Shown piece by piece: positions 34,421 to 43,812 of a stretch of DNA of 64,000 nt. The DNA is taken from positions 1 to 64,000 of the forward strand of contig WPIF01000005.1 in assembly GCA_009773185.1 (NCBI GenBank), in the 5' to 3' direction. Source of the DNA: Nitrospirota bacterium. GTDB taxonomy: Bacteria > Nitrospirota > Thermodesulfovibrionia > Thermodesulfovibrionales > UBA1546. A program made the translations under genes and the position numbers. Positions within the stretch are counted from its first letter, which is position 1. Every line of letters begins with the position of its first letter. The notes beneath the pieces are model-generated. The model was not told the origin of the DNA, searched no databases, and saw only the letters and a list, made by a program, of their open reading frames with translations.

Positions 34421-35988
34421 TCTGCCTCCGCCTTAAGGTTTTTCATGCTGAGGCCGATCTTCCTCTCTTCAAGGTCAATCTTTATTATCCTTGCCAGCAG
34501 CATATCACCCTCTTTCAGGGGTTCTTCTGTCTTTACAACCTCGGAGGAATAAATCAACCCTTCAACCTCGCCTTCTATTTCTACAAACACCCCGAAATCC
34601 GTCAATCTCAAAACCCTGTTTTTTACTTCATCCCCGAGTTTAAATCTCGTTGGTATTTCGTTCAGCCATGGATCATCGGCCAACTGTTTCATCCCCAATG
34701 CTATCCTTTCCTTGTCAGTCTCCACAGTGAGAACAACAGCATCGACCTTTTGCCCTTTCTTAATGACCTCTGAGGGATGTTTGATGTGTTTTGTCCATGA
34801 AAGATCGGAGATGTGTATTAACCCGTCCACGCCTTCGGGAAGGCCGACAAATACGCCGAAATCTGTAATACTCCTCACCTTGCCCGTGATTTTTTGGCCG
34901 GCTTTATATTTCTCTGCAACAAGCTCCCACGGACTTGGTTTAAGCTGTTTTATGCTCAATGAAAGGCGGCGTTCATTTTTATCAACCTTTAAAATAACTG
35001 CCTCAACCGTCTCTCCTATCGAAAGGTATTTTGACGGGTGCTTCGGTTTTGGCAGCCAGTCGAGTTCAGATATATGAACAAGCCCTTCGAGCCCTTCTTC
35101 AAGCTCTACAAAAGCCCCGTACTCTGTTATGCTGACAACTTTTCCCTTTATCTTTTTAGCGACAGGATACCTCTCATCTATAGTGCTCCATGGGTCAGTC
35201 TTCTTCTGTTTATAACCCAATGTTACCCTCTTCTGTTCTTCATCATATTTGAGTACAATGACATCGAGTTCATCACCTATTGCAAAAAATTCTGAAGGAT
35301 GGGTTATGCGTCCCCAGGATATATCTGATATATGAAGCAGGCCGTCAACACCTCCAAGGTCCACAAAGACACCGTAGTCCGTAATGTTTTTTACAAAGCC
35401 GTTGAATACAGCCCCTTCCCTCAGTTTTTCAAGTGTTTCTACCTTTTTCTTTTGCCTCTCTTCTTCAAGAATAGCCCTGTGCGAAACTATGACATTTGAC
35501 CTTTTATTATTTAACTTAAGCACCTTAAACATCATTTTTTTGTTGAGAAGGCCGTCAAAGTCCTTAACCATTTTTATATCTATCTGGGACCCGGGAAGAA
35601 AAGCTGTAACACCAAGTATATCTACTGAAAGCCCGCCCTTTGTTTTTCCTGAAATTATCCCCTCGACAGGGACACCTGTTTCCAATGCAGATTCGATGAT
35701 ATCCCATGCCTTTAGTTTTGTTGCTGCCTTTTTAGAGAGCGTGATTATCCCGTTAATGTGCCTGGTGCTTTCAACATATACCTCAATTGTATTGCCTTCC
35801 TGCAGCTCGGAAATCTCTTCCTGAGAAAATTCTTCTATCGGAACAAATCCGTCAGATTTATAACCGATATCAATAATGACTCCATCCTGTTTTACAGCTA
35901 TAATCCTGCCCTTTAATACTGAACCCTCTTCTATGCTGTGAAAGGTTTCGGCATAGAGTCTTTCCATCTCATTGTTTTTAAGTTCCAT
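34417..35988 (-). CDS. rpsA: Ribosomal protein S1
   Basis: S1 helps mRNA bind the 30S subunit. Six S1 repeats are visible, for example GSVLKGRIIAVKQDGVIIDI, GAVFNGFVKNITDYGVFVDL and GQKITGKVRSITDFGVFVGL. The length is close to the six-domain standard. An ATG at 35988 overlaps the ispH stop (TGATG), and I prefer it over the GTG one codon earlier. The ispH-rpsA neighbourhood is common in this type of operon. Confidence 0.94.
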   Translation of the reverse strand: MELKNNEMERLYAETFHSIEEGSVLKGRIIAVKQDGVIIDIGYKSDGFVPIEEFSQEEISELQEGNTIEVYVESTRHINGIITLSKKAATKLKAWDIIESALETGVPVEGIISGKTKGGLSVDILGVTAFLPGSQIDIKMVKDFDGLLNKKMMFKVLKLNNKRSNVIVSHRAILEEERQKKKVETLEKLREGAVFNGFVKNITDYGVFVDLGGVDGLLHISDISWGRITHPSEFFAIGDELDVIVLKYDEEQKRVTLGYKQKKTDPWSTIDERYPVAKKIKGKVVSITEYGAFVELEEGLEGLVHISELDWLPKPKHPSKYLSIGETVEAVILKVDKNERRLSLSIKQLKPSPWELVAEKYKAGQKITGKVRSITDFGVFVGLPEGVDGLIHISDLSWTKHIKHPSEVIKKGQKVDAVVLTVETDKERIALGMKQLADDPWLNEIPTRFKLGDEVKNRVLRLTDFGVFVEIEGEVEGLIYSSEVVKTEEPLKEGDMLLARIIKIDLEERKIGLSMKNLKAEAE

Positions 35989-36941
35989 CACCCTTTTATC
36001 CTCCTATGTCCTTTTCGCCTCTTCGCCCCGGCGAATCCGCCCGGTTGCGAGTCGGGTATCCGGCCTGGGTGCGGAAGCGAATCAGGTTCCCCGGCGTCCC
36101 GCTTCCTGGAGCGGCCCGAGGCAGAAACTCTTTTTACTACATCCTTAATTATCCAATCAGGGGTTGATGCCCCTGCTGTTATGCCAACCCTTTTTACACC
36201 TCTAAACCATTCAGGGACTATTTCATCAGCTGTCTCTATATGATGAGTAGGGACGGCCAGTGCCTGGCATAGCCGTGCAAGCTGCGTTGTGTTTGCACTG
36301 TTTTTGCCGCCGACAACAAGTATGGTGTCCACCCCTTTTGCCATCTCCTCTGTCTCTTTTAACCTGAGAGCAGTAGAGTTGCATATTGTATTATATACCT
36401 TTACGTCTTTTGCCTGCTCTATGACCTTCCCGAATAATTTCTTTAACGCCTCTATCGGCTGTGTAGTCTGAACCACTATCCCCACGTTGCGCTTTATCTT
36501 CGGCAACGGGCCTGTGCCGTCAACAACCACAGCATTTTTCCCTGCATAGCTCATTAAACCCTGGACTTCCGGATGTTCCCTGTCACCAAGTATTATTACC
36601 TGATACCCCTCTTCCTTAAGAAGTTTAGCATAATGCTGCGCCTTTTTTACAAACGGGCAGGTTGCATCAATTATCTTATATCCGGCAGCAGATATCTTAT
36701 CCATAAGCTGCAAAGGTATCCCGTGCGTCCTGATTATAATGGCCTTTATCCCTGCCGTATTTATATCCTCAATCGGCGCAATGCCTTTTCCCCTGAGGTC
36801 TTCTATCAGCTGCGGATTATGTATTATCGGGCCGAGAGTAAATATGCCCTTCTGTTTTTTCAGGGCCATCTCAAAGGCCATGTCCACAGCCCTTTTTACT
36901 CCGAAACAAAATCCTGCTGTCCTGGCAATTATTACCTTCAT
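35988..36941 (-). CDS. ispH: 4-hydroxy-3-methylbut-2-enyl diphosphate reductase
   Basis: IspH makes IPP and DMAPP in the MEP isoprenoid pathway and holds a 4Fe-4S cluster. The three cluster cysteines are seen in AGFCFGVKRAV, DATCPFVKKA and YNTICNST. The enzyme core ends near VVKRVSAS at about residue 285. The last roughly 30 residues (RDAGEPDSLPHPGRIPD and on) are encoded by unusually GC-rich, palindromic DNA (36010-36120) and do not belong to the family. A repeat insertion at the 3' end is the likely cause. Confidence 0.94.
   Translation of the reverse strand: MKVIIARTAGFCFGVKRAVDMAFEMALKKQKGIFTLGPIIHNPQLIEDLRGKGIAPIEDINTAGIKAIIIRTHGIPLQLMDKISAAGYKIIDATCPFVKKAQHYAKLLKEEGYQVIILGDREHPEVQGLMSYAGKNAVVVDGTGPLPKIKRNVGIVVQTTQPIEALKKLFGKVIEQAKDVKVYNTICNSTALRLKETEEMAKGVDTILVVGGKNSANTTQLARLCQALAVPTHHIETADEIVPEWFRGVKRVGITAGASTPDWIIKDVVKRVSASGRSRKRDAGEPDSLPHPGRIPDSQPGGFAGAKRRKGHRRIKG
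36010..36120. repeat. GC-rich palindromic element forming the ispH tail
   Basis: The segment is far richer in GC than the flanks and contains TTCGCC...GGCGAA palindromes (also at 12468 and, in part, 29200). It supplies the extra C-terminal residues and ends just before the ispH stop. Confidence 0.55.
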
Positions 36942-36946
36942 AATTT

Positions 36947-37561
36947 TTATTTTTTTACCTTTAACTTTAAACTTTTTATGGCCTCCATTATATCACTGCC
37001 TATCCTCTCCTGAAAATCCTTGCCGGTCTCTGTTCCCTTTATTTCAATCAGCTCTCCAAAATATACCTTGATCCTTGACAACCTTATGCGCCTCGCACCT
37101 GCGGGAAGCGCCTTGTCGGTGCCTTCGATAAATGCAGGAACAATTGCTGCCTTTGACATTGCCGCTATCATGCCGGTCCCCCTTTTTGCATCGAGCAGGC
37201 TTCCGTCTCTGCTGCGGCCCCCTTCAGGGAACATCACTATAATTTCACCATTTTTCAGGCGTTTAACAGCCTCCTTTATTGTAGAAGGCTGCGGGTTATC
37301 CCTGTCAACGGGAAATGAAAATGTTCTTACAAAGGCGCCGATGAGCGGTATCTTGAAAAGCCCGCTTTTTGCCATAAAAGTTGACTGCCTTTTTCTTATT
37401 GCCACTCCTATTACCAGCGGGTCTAAATGACTGACATGGTTTGACACGACAATAACGCCGCCTTTCTCAGGGACCTTTTCGGCATCTATGATCTTAAGCC
37501 TGAAAAAGATCTTAAGAAGTATGAAGAACAGAGTTGTAGTAAACCGGTAAGCTACAGTCAA
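36947..37561 (-). CDS. plsC: 1-acyl-sn-glycerol-3-phosphate acyltransferase
   Basis: PlsC makes phosphatidic acid at the inner membrane. The catalytic NHVSHLDPL (HX4D) and the substrate-binding FPEGGRSRDG are present, and the 204-residue length is typical. The TTG start overlaps the cmk stop. It sits in the cmk-plsC-ispH order seen in several bacterial lineages. Confidence 0.93.
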   Translation of the reverse strand: MTVAYRFTTTLFFILLKIFFRLKIIDAEKVPEKGGVIVVSNHVSHLDPLVIGVAIRKRQSTFMAKSGLFKIPLIGAFVRTFSFPVDRDNPQPSTIKEAVKRLKNGEIIVMFPEGGRSRDGSLLDAKRGTGMIAAMSKAAIVPAFIEGTDKALPAGARRIRLSRIKVYFGELIEIKGTETGKDFQERIGSDIMEAIKSLKLKVKK

Positions 37562-38214
37562 TGGCCGGTCCTTACGGCTTTCAGAATATTTTCCAAAACC
37601 TCGCCTGCGGTCATAACGGATGAATCTATATGAACAGCGTCATCAGCCTTCCTGAGAGGGGCAATATCCCTGCTGGAGTCTCTGATGTCTCTTTCAGCAA
37701 CATCCTTTTCTGCTTCATGTTCAGTTATGTCTGCTCCTTTTTCCTTTAATTGAAGGTAGCGTCTTTTTGCCCGCTCATCGAGGGATGCATCCAGATAAAA
37801 CTTTTTCCATGCATCAGGAAAAACAACTGTTGTCATATCCCTGCCTTCGGCTACGATATTATTGTTCAGGGCTGCGTTTCTCTGGATATCAAGAAGAAAA
37901 TCCCTTACAACCTTCCTTGCAGAAAAAACAGAAGAGTAATGTCCCATCTCGGTTGTCCGTATTTCTTCAGACACATCTTTCCTGTCAAGAAAGACTTTCC
38001 CATCGGCAAAATCAACCTGTGCATAAGCCAGCACAGCTTTTAATTTGTCGTCACTATCTTCAGGTTCCACTCCTTTTTCCCTTAATGCAAGGGCCACTGC
38101 CCTGTAAAGGGCGCCTGTGTCAAGGTAGCTGAAGCCAAGCTGCCTGGCAAGTTCTTTTGCAATGGTGCTCTTTCCCGCGCCTGAAGGCCCGTCTATGGCA
38201 ATTACCTTACCCAG
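37558..38214 (-). CDS. cmk: Cytidylate kinase, probable CTG start
   Basis: Cmk phosphorylates CMP and dCMP. The P-loop IAIDGPSGAGKS, the FSYLDTGALYRA motif and the late EGRDMTTVVFPDA identify it. The first ATG/GTG/TTG in frame (38097) lies after the P-loop and would remove it. Upstream, only CTG at 38214 fits: it is 5 nt after GGGGAG and gives a normal 218-residue protein. It overlaps the aroA 3' end by 8 bp. An upstream in-frame TGA excludes a longer form. A sequence error is the alternative. Confidence 0.88.
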   Translation of the reverse strand: MGKVIAIDGPSGAGKSTIAKELARQLGFSYLDTGALYRAVALALREKGVEPEDSDDKLKAVLAYAQVDFADGKVFLDRKDVSEEIRTTEMGHYSSVFSARKVVRDFLLDIQRNAALNNNIVAEGRDMTTVVFPDAWKKFYLDASLDERAKRRYLQLKEKGADITEHEAEKDVAERDIRDSSRDIAPLRKADDAVHIDSSVMTAGEVLENILKAVRTGH

Positions 38215-39544
38215 ATATTCTCCCCAGCATCTTATAAAATCCCGGGAAAGATATATTCACCGCTGAAATACCGTTTATCTTTGTGGTTCCGGATGCAACC
38301 AGGGCTGCGATAGAAAATGCCATTGCTATCCTGTGGTCGCCATAACTTTCTATTACTGCCCCTTTAAGCCTGGCATTGCCTTTGATGCTCAATCCGTCCT
38401 TGAATTCTTCAACCTCTGCCCCCATTTTTCTTAATCCCTCGGCCATTGCCTTAATCCTGTCTGATTCTTTCACCCTGAGTTCTTCAGCGCCTCTGATAGT
38501 TGTTATGCCGTTAGCCTTTGCTGCTGCAATGCATAATATCGGGAATTCATCTATTAAAGCCGGTATGTTCTCTTGCGTTATATTTACTGCTCTTAACACT
38601 GATGCTCCTTTACAATGTATATCTGCAACAGGCTCTCCCGAGACATCTCTGACATTCAGCAGTCTTATTTCACCGCCCATTGATCTTAATACATCAAGAA
38701 GCCCTGTTCTCGTCGGGTTAATGCCGACATTTTTTATCATCACATCAGAGCTCTCGACCAAAAGCGCGGCAATAATAAAAAATGCCGCTGATGAAAAATC
38801 ACCCGGCACAGTTATATCTAAAGGATTTAATTCTTTGCCACTTGGACCCCCGAGCCCTTTAACCCTTACTTTCAGGCCATCTGTATCAATATCCGCACCC
38901 ATTGATTTAAGCATACGCTCTGTATGGTCGCGGGATTTTTGCGGCTCTGTTATAGTGGTTGTCCCATCAGCATAAAGCCCTGCAAGCATAAGACATGATT
39001 TTACTTGAGCTGATGCAACAGGCATTGTGTAATCTATTGCCTTAAGTTTCCTGCCTTTAATGGCAATCGGAAGATATTTGTCGCTATCTCTCGCTGAAAT
39101 TTCTGCGCCCATTTCTTTAAGAGGATTTATGACCCTTGCCATAGGCCTTTGTTTTAAAGAATTGTCTCCGGTCAGAACTGAAAAGAACGGATTCCCTGCA
39201 AGTATGCCGCTAAGAAGCCTTACTGTTGTTCCTGAATTCCCGCAGTCTATGACATCAAACGGCTCTTTGAGACCATAGAATCCTTTCCCTTTAATTATTA
39301 GTTTCAGATTTTTACTTCTGACTTCTGACTTCTGGCTTCTGGCTTCTGTTATTTCCACCCCAAGTTTTCTGAATGCATTCATTGTGCTCAGAGGATCTTC
39401 TGCTGTAAGAAAATTCTTCACAATGCTTTTGCCCTTTGCAATAGCAGCTAACATTATTGCCCTGTGTGATATTGATTTGTCAGGAGGCGGGACTATCCTG
39501 CCTTTTAATTTTTTGGCTCTTTTGAGTTCAATCCTATCTGACAT
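38207..39544 (-). CDS. aroA: EPSP synthase
   Basis: AroA makes 5-enolpyruvylshikimate 3-phosphate in the shikimate pathway. KSISHRAIMLAAIA at the N-terminus, DCGNSGTTVRLL, and the late GDHRIAMAFSIAA are family hallmarks. The 445-residue length is slightly above usual because AGAAGYC heptamers (39308-39352) insert residues EARSQKSEVRSKN in a surface loop near residue 65-80. Start and stop overlap tyrA and cmk. Confidence 0.96.
   Translation of the reverse strand: MSDRIELKRAKKLKGRIVPPPDKSISHRAIMLAAIAKGKSIVKNFLTAEDPLSTMNAFRKLGVEITEARSQKSEVRSKNLKLIIKGKGFYGLKEPFDVIDCGNSGTTVRLLSGILAGNPFFSVLTGDNSLKQRPMARVINPLKEMGAEISARDSDKYLPIAIKGRKLKAIDYTMPVASAQVKSCLMLAGLYADGTTTITEPQKSRDHTERMLKSMGADIDTDGLKVRVKGLGGPSGKELNPLDITVPGDFSSAAFFIIAALLVESSDVMIKNVGINPTRTGLLDVLRSMGGEIRLLNVRDVSGEPVADIHCKGASVLRAVNITQENIPALIDEFPILCIAAAKANGITTIRGAEELRVKESDRIKAMAEGLRKMGAEVEEFKDGLSIKGNARLKGAVIESYGDHRIAMAFSIAALVASGTTKINGISAVNISFPGFYKMLGRISG
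39308..39352. repeat. Heptamer repeat inside aroA
   Basis: On the coding strand AGAAGCC occurs twice, AGAAGTC twice and AGAAGTA once, back to back. Translation stays open and gives a charged loop. The same units appear at 5688-5745 and 49553-49645. Confidence 0.85.
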
Positions 39545-40391
39545 CGTCCCTCAAGGTCCTGGCTTTTTTGAATTCTTTTTCCAATGCAGGGGAATTGGAT
39601 TTTTGTATATGCCTGCCGAGAGCGTCAAGATTCTTTTTGAAGACTTTTATAGATTTTAGAATATTTCTCTTGTTCATCAGGCTTATGTCTCTCCAGATTT
39701 CCGGAGAGCTTGAGGCTATTCTCGTTGAGTCTTTAAAACCCTGCCCTGCAAATTTTATGTAGGAACTGTCCATGTCGGAAACTGCATTAACAAGGGCATA
39801 TGCAATAATGTGGGGGAGATGGCTTACTGCCGCATATACCCTGTCATGTTCATCGGCATTTAAATTAACTGTTCTCGCGCCCAAGCTTTTCCAAAGAGCA
39901 GTTATTTTCCCCAGAGCTTCCATGCCCGTCTTTTTTGTGGGTGTAACTATGCATTGTGCTCCTGAAAAAAGTTCTGCATTTGCCGCACCTATCCCGTTTT
40001 TATTGCTTCCTGCTATCGGATGACTACCCACAAAATTTACTCCGCGAGGCATTAATGATTCCATATCCCTGACGAGTCTGCCTTTCACGCTTCCCACATC
40101 CGTAACAAGCGCGCCTTTTTTCAGAGAGCCTTTTATCTTTCCGGCTGTCGCAAGAAATTTTCCTACAGGAACGGAAAAGACAATCAGGTCTGAATCAGAA
40201 CATGCCTTTTTTGCATCAAGATTATAGGAGTCTATTATCTTGAGCCTTTTTGCTTTTTTGAGATTGTTTTCTTTTCTCCCGTAGCCGACTATCTCCCTGC
40301 ATAGTTTTTTCTTCCTGAGCGCAAGTGCAAAGGAAGCGCCGAGCAGGCCCACCCCGAGAATTGTGACTTTATCAAAATATATCTTCGCCAT
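39534..40391 (-). CDS. tyrA: Prephenate dehydrogenase
   Basis: TyrA converts prephenate to 4-hydroxyphenylpyruvate for tyrosine. The NAD-binding ILGVGLLGASFALAL is at the N-terminus, and GSHPIAGSNKNGI with the later AAVSHLPHIIAYAL are typical. I choose the ATG at 40391 because it places the Rossmann strand near the start; a TTG at 40424 would overlap aroF. At about 285 residues it is a stand-alone enzyme without a mutase domain. Confidence 0.93.
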   Translation of the reverse strand: MAKIYFDKVTILGVGLLGASFALALRKKKLCREIVGYGRKENNLKKAKRLKIIDSYNLDAKKACSDSDLIVFSVPVGKFLATAGKIKGSLKKGALVTDVGSVKGRLVRDMESLMPRGVNFVGSHPIAGSNKNGIGAANAELFSGAQCIVTPTKKTGMEALGKITALWKSLGARTVNLNADEHDRVYAAVSHLPHIIAYALVNAVSDMDSSYIKFAGQGFKDSTRIASSSPEIWRDISLMNKRNILKSIKVFKKNLDALGRHIQKSNSPALEKEFKKARTLRDDVR

Positions 40392-40407
40392 CAATTTTTC
40401 GCTTGTT

Positions 40408-41433
40408 TTATATCTCTCTTCCAACAGCCTTTGCTATAGGCTTTAGTTCAGCCATGAGTTTCTTGAATGCATCCGGCTTTAAGGACTGCTCTCCATCTGA
40501 CATCGCGTTTTCAGGATCTGTATGGACTTCGATGAGAAGGCCGTCAGCTCCTGCCGCTATAGCAGCCTTTGCCATAGGCGCAACAAGGTCCCATTTGCCG
40601 ACACCGTGGCTTGGGTCTACAACAACCGGCAGATGTGTCCTCTGCTGGAGAACAGGCACAGAACTCAGGTCAAGTGTATTCCTGGTTGCAGTCTCAAAGG
40701 TCCTTATGCCCCTTTCACAGAGGATAACCTGCTGGTTGCCTTTTGACATTATATACTCTGCTGCCATAAGCCATTCCTTAATTGTGGCTGAAAGGCCTCT
40801 CTTAAGCAGCACTGGTTTATGGCACATCCCTACCTCAAGCAGCAGCCTGAAGTTCTGCATATTTCTTGCCCCTATCTGAATAATGTCTGTATATTTCAGG
40901 ATAGTATCTAAATCCCTCGGGTCCATAATCTCTGTGACAACAGGCAATCCCGTCTTTTTACTTGCCTCTGCAAGGTACTGAAGCCCTTCTTCGCCAAGGC
41001 CCTGGAATGCATATGGCGATGTCCTGGGCTTGTAAGCTCCGCCTCTTATAAATGATGCTCCTGCTGCCTTGACCTTTTGAGCCACGCTCATCATCATCGC
41101 CCTGTTTTCAACAGCGCACGGCCCTGCAACAACAGGTATTTTTTTGCCTCCTATTATTCTTCCCTTAACTTTTATTATTGTGTCCTGTGATTTAAAGTCC
41201 CTGCTTGCAAGTTTATATGGCTTGAGGATTCTCATTACCTCCTCAACCCCCTTCATCACCCGTACTGTATTCTCCTCGTCCTCTGTTATCTTTGACGTAT
41301 CGCCTATTACGCCTATAACAATCCTTTCAGTCCCTCTTGATATTGTTCCCTTTAACCCCCGGCTTTCGAGCTTTTTCAGTATGCGGTTGATATCATTTTC
41401 AGTGGCTTTGCGGTTTAAAACTATTATGTCCAT
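40408..41433 (-). CDS. aroF: DAHP synthase, type I-beta
   Basis: This enzyme performs the first step of the shikimate pathway. It has a small ferredoxin-like N-terminal regulatory domain (about residues 1-75), then [29 protein letters not shown] and [10 protein letters not shown]. That pattern is the AroAI-beta/KDO8P-synthase-like class, usually feedback-regulated through the N-terminal domain. A GGAGG-type site precedes the ATG. Confidence 0.95.
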   Translation of the reverse strand: MDIIVLNRKATENDINRILKKLESRGLKGTISRGTERIVIGVIGDTSKITEDEENTVRVMKGVEEVMRILKPYKLASRDFKSQDTIIKVKGRIIGGKKIPVVAGPCAVENRAMMMSVAQKVKAAGASFIRGGAYKPRTSPYAFQGLGEEGLQYLAEASKKTGLPVVTEIMDPRDLDTILKYTDIIQIGARNMQNFRLLLEVGMCHKPVLLKRGLSATIKEWLMAAEYIMSKGNQQVILCERGIRTFETATRNTLDLSSVPVLQQRTHLPVVVDPSHGVGKWDLVAPMAKAAIAAGADGLLIEVHTDPENAMSDGEQSLKPDAFKKLMAELKPIAKAVGREI

Positions 41434-41448
41434 CTATTCCTCCAATAG

Positions 41449-41480
41449 TAGCTTACGGCTGACAGCTATCAGCTAACAGC
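41449..41480. repeat. Heptamer repeat forming the end of hisC
   Basis: Units gctgaca, gctatca, gctaaca fill the space between aroF and hisC and run into the last hisC codons. The hisC stop codon lies inside the repeat (GCTGATAGC on the coding strand). Confidence 0.7.
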
Positions 41481-42560
41481 TTTTTTTAGTGCTTTAATAA
41501 ACTTCTTATTCTCCTCGGGCAGGCCAATAGTCACTCTTATTTCTTTTGGCCCCATAGGCCTGACTATAACGCCCTGTTTTAAAAGCGCCTCATATACTGC
41601 CCTTGAATCCCTATCCATGATGATATATATAAAATTAGCCTCTGTAGGCACATATTTTATTCCAAGCGACAACAGTTCCTTATAGAAATATTTTTTGCCG
41701 CTGCTGTTTATCTTTAGCGACTGCCTGATATGCGCCTTGTCTTTCAAAGCCTCGATTGCAGCTTTTTGTGCAATCGAGTTTGTATTAAACGGCGCGCGTA
41801 TTTTGTTCATCTCAGTAACTATGTCCTTTTGTGCAATACCATATCCGATTCTCAGGCCTGCAAGGCCATACAGCTTTGAGAAAGTTCTCAGGATTAACAT
41901 GTCCTTTTTGTTTCTGAAGTGTTTCAGGCTGTCGGCATATTCCTTATCCGTGGCATATTCATAATATGCCTCATCAACAACCACGAGTATGCCATCCCGT
42001 ATCTTGCCCATAAGGCTGTCCAGTTCAAGCCTGGTATTCATGGTGCCTGTAGGGTTATTCGGGTTAGCTATAAACAGCATCTTTGTCTTTGGCGTCACTG
42101 CCTGCAGCATTGCATCAAGGTCATGTTTATAATCTTTCAGCGGCACCTGAATTGCATTGCCTCCGGCTGCCTGCACAGACATCGAATAAACAACAAAAGA
42201 CGGATGAGCCATAACAGCATCATCGCCGGGGCTTAAAAATGTTCTTACTGCTATGTCCAAGAGTTCATTTGAACCATTGCCGAGTATAATCTCTTCGGGA
42301 CTTACAGAAAGTTTTTCTGCCAATACTGCCTTAAGATAATATCCATTCCCGTCAGGATAACGGTTTAACCCGTTTAAACAGTTTGAGCGGTTTGAACTGT
42401 TTTTTATTGCCTTAATTGCAAGAGGAGAAGGCCCGGCCGGATTTTCATTCGATGCAAGCTTTACCGAACCCTTTATCCCAAGTTCCCTTTCGAGTTCCTC
42501 TATCGGTTTACCCGGGATATACGGCTTGATTGCCCTTATGTGCTCCGGGGCTTTTACCAC
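41469..42560 (-). CDS. hisC: Histidinol-phosphate/aromatic aminotransferase
   Basis: A class I PLP aminotransferase of 363 residues, with NPNNPTGT, DEAYYEY and the PLP-lysine region RTFSKLYGLAGLRIGYG. Its place between pheA and aroF suggests that it transaminates prephenate or phenylpyruvate as well as, or instead of, histidinol phosphate. A 9-bp repeat (GTTTAACCC-type units at 42365-42405) inserts an Asn/Ser-rich loop (NSSNRSNCLNGLN) before RYPDG. Confidence 0.92.
   Translation of the reverse strand: MVKAPEHIRAIKPYIPGKPIEELERELGIKGSVKLASNENPAGPSPLAIKAIKNSSNRSNCLNGLNRYPDGNGYYLKAVLAEKLSVSPEEIILGNGSNELLDIAVRTFLSPGDDAVMAHPSFVVYSMSVQAAGGNAIQVPLKDYKHDLDAMLQAVTPKTKMLFIANPNNPTGTMNTRLELDSLMGKIRDGILVVVDEAYYEYATDKEYADSLKHFRNKKDMLILRTFSKLYGLAGLRIGYGIAQKDIVTEMNKIRAPFNTNSIAQKAAIEALKDKAHIRQSLKINSSGKKYFYKELLSLGIKYVPTEANFIYIIMDRDSRAVYEALLKQGVIVRPMGPKEIRVTIGLPEENKKFIKALKKAVS
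42365..42405. repeat. Nonamer repeat inside hisC
   Basis: GTTTAACCC, GTTTAAACA, GTTTGAGCG, GTTTGAACT and GTTTTTT are consecutive 9-bp units. The period keeps the reading frame and gives a three-residue periodicity in the protein. Confidence 0.7.
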
Positions 42561-43630
42561 TACTGGCCACCATGAGGATAAGAACCGAGGATCTTAAGAT
42601 ACAGACAGTCATCTTTTATGCCCTCAATAGCCTTTCTGACTTTTTTATCCTCGATATGCCCTTCCATATCAACAAAGAAAATATATTCCCACGCCTTTCT
42701 TCTTGAAGGCCGTGATTCAATCTTGGTGAGATTTATCTTTGCCTTCTTAATAGGGACCAGGATATCGTAAAGCGCGCCGGGCCGGTCTTTAATGGAGAAC
42801 ATTATTGATGTCTTGTCACTGCCTGTCTTTGGAGCTATGGTTTTTGATATTATAAGAAATCTCGTATAGTTGTGTTTATTGTCCTCTATACTCTTTTCCA
42901 CAAAGTTCAGGTTATAAATCTTTGCGGCAAGCTCGCTTGCAATTGCAGCTGATGAAGGCTCTTTCGAAGCCAGTTCTGCGGCCTTGGCAGTGCTTGTCGA
43001 CTCAGATATCTGAATATTGGGAAGATTTCTCTCGAGCCAGCCCCTGCACTGGGCTGTCGGCTGAGGGTGTGAATATATTTTTTTAATATCTTTTATATTG
43101 CCGGATAAAGAGAGAAGATTATGAGATATCTCAAGCATAACCTCAGCTGTTATATTTAAATCATAATCAATAAACATGTCGAGGGTATAACTGATAACCC
43201 CCTCTGTCGAGTTCTCTATGGGCACGACCCCATATTCAGCCTTGCCGGATTCAACAGCCTCAAACACGGTTTTTATGTTTTCCATGGGCATAAATGTCGC
43301 TGAAGAGCCGAAGTGCCTGAGCGCAGCAAGGTGTGTGAATGTTGCAACAGGGCCGAAATATGCGACTTTCAATGGTTCTTCGAGAGACAGCGAGGCAGAA
43401 AGTATCTCCCTGTATAAAGCCTTCAGTGCATCATTCGGGAAAGGCCCTTTATTAAGGGAAGTAAGCCTTTCCAGGATTTGTCTCTCGCGTTCAGGAGAGT
43501 AGAATTTAGATTTTTTGTCGCGTTTTATATCGGCAATTTCAAGAACGATCCTTGCCCTCTTGTTGAGGAGATTAAGGATCTCTTCATCAATGGCGTCAAT
43601 ATTATTTCTAAGCTTTTCGATATCTCCCAT
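42560..43630 (-). CDS. pheA: Bifunctional chorismate mutase/prephenate dehydratase
   Basis: The protein makes phenylpyruvate for phenylalanine. It has an AroQ-type mutase (about residues 1-85), a dehydratase domain (VAYFGPVATFTHLAA, PIENSTEGVISYTLDM) and an ACT domain (IMFSIKDRPGALYDI and ESRPSRR) for feedback by phenylalanine. It is the first gene of the minus-strand operon running to sppA. The 180 bp upstream contain a TTGACA (about 43790-43795 on the minus strand) but no clear -10. Confidence 0.96.
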   Translation of the reverse strand: MGDIEKLRNNIDAIDEEILNLLNKRARIVLEIADIKRDKKSKFYSPERERQILERLTSLNKGPFPNDALKALYREILSASLSLEEPLKVAYFGPVATFTHLAALRHFGSSATFMPMENIKTVFEAVESGKAEYGVVPIENSTEGVISYTLDMFIDYDLNITAEVMLEISHNLLSLSGNIKDIKKIYSHPQPTAQCRGWLERNLPNIQISESTSTAKAAELASKEPSSAAIASELAAKIYNLNFVEKSIEDNKHNYTRFLIISKTIAPKTGSDKTSIMFSIKDRPGALYDILVPIKKAKINLTKIESRPSRRKAWEYIFFVDMEGHIEDKKVRKAIEGIKDDCLYLKILGSYPHGGQ

Positions 43631-43812
43631 AAATCTCCTCTCTTCTGCGAGCCATCGGCTGCTGAAAAATCGCTCTGAATAAGAGTAATTCTAATAGTTT
43701 CCCCCTTGTTTTTGCAAGGTTTTGTTAAAACTTCTCTTACCTTTTATGGTATGAAATAATGGAGATAGAAAGGATATGGATTATTGTCAACGATTTTGCA
43801 TGTGAAAAACCG

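Noticed and set aside
36739-37430. Plus-strand ORFs opposite ispH and plsC
   Set aside because: Shadows of conserved minus-strand genes, without start signals or recognisable domains.
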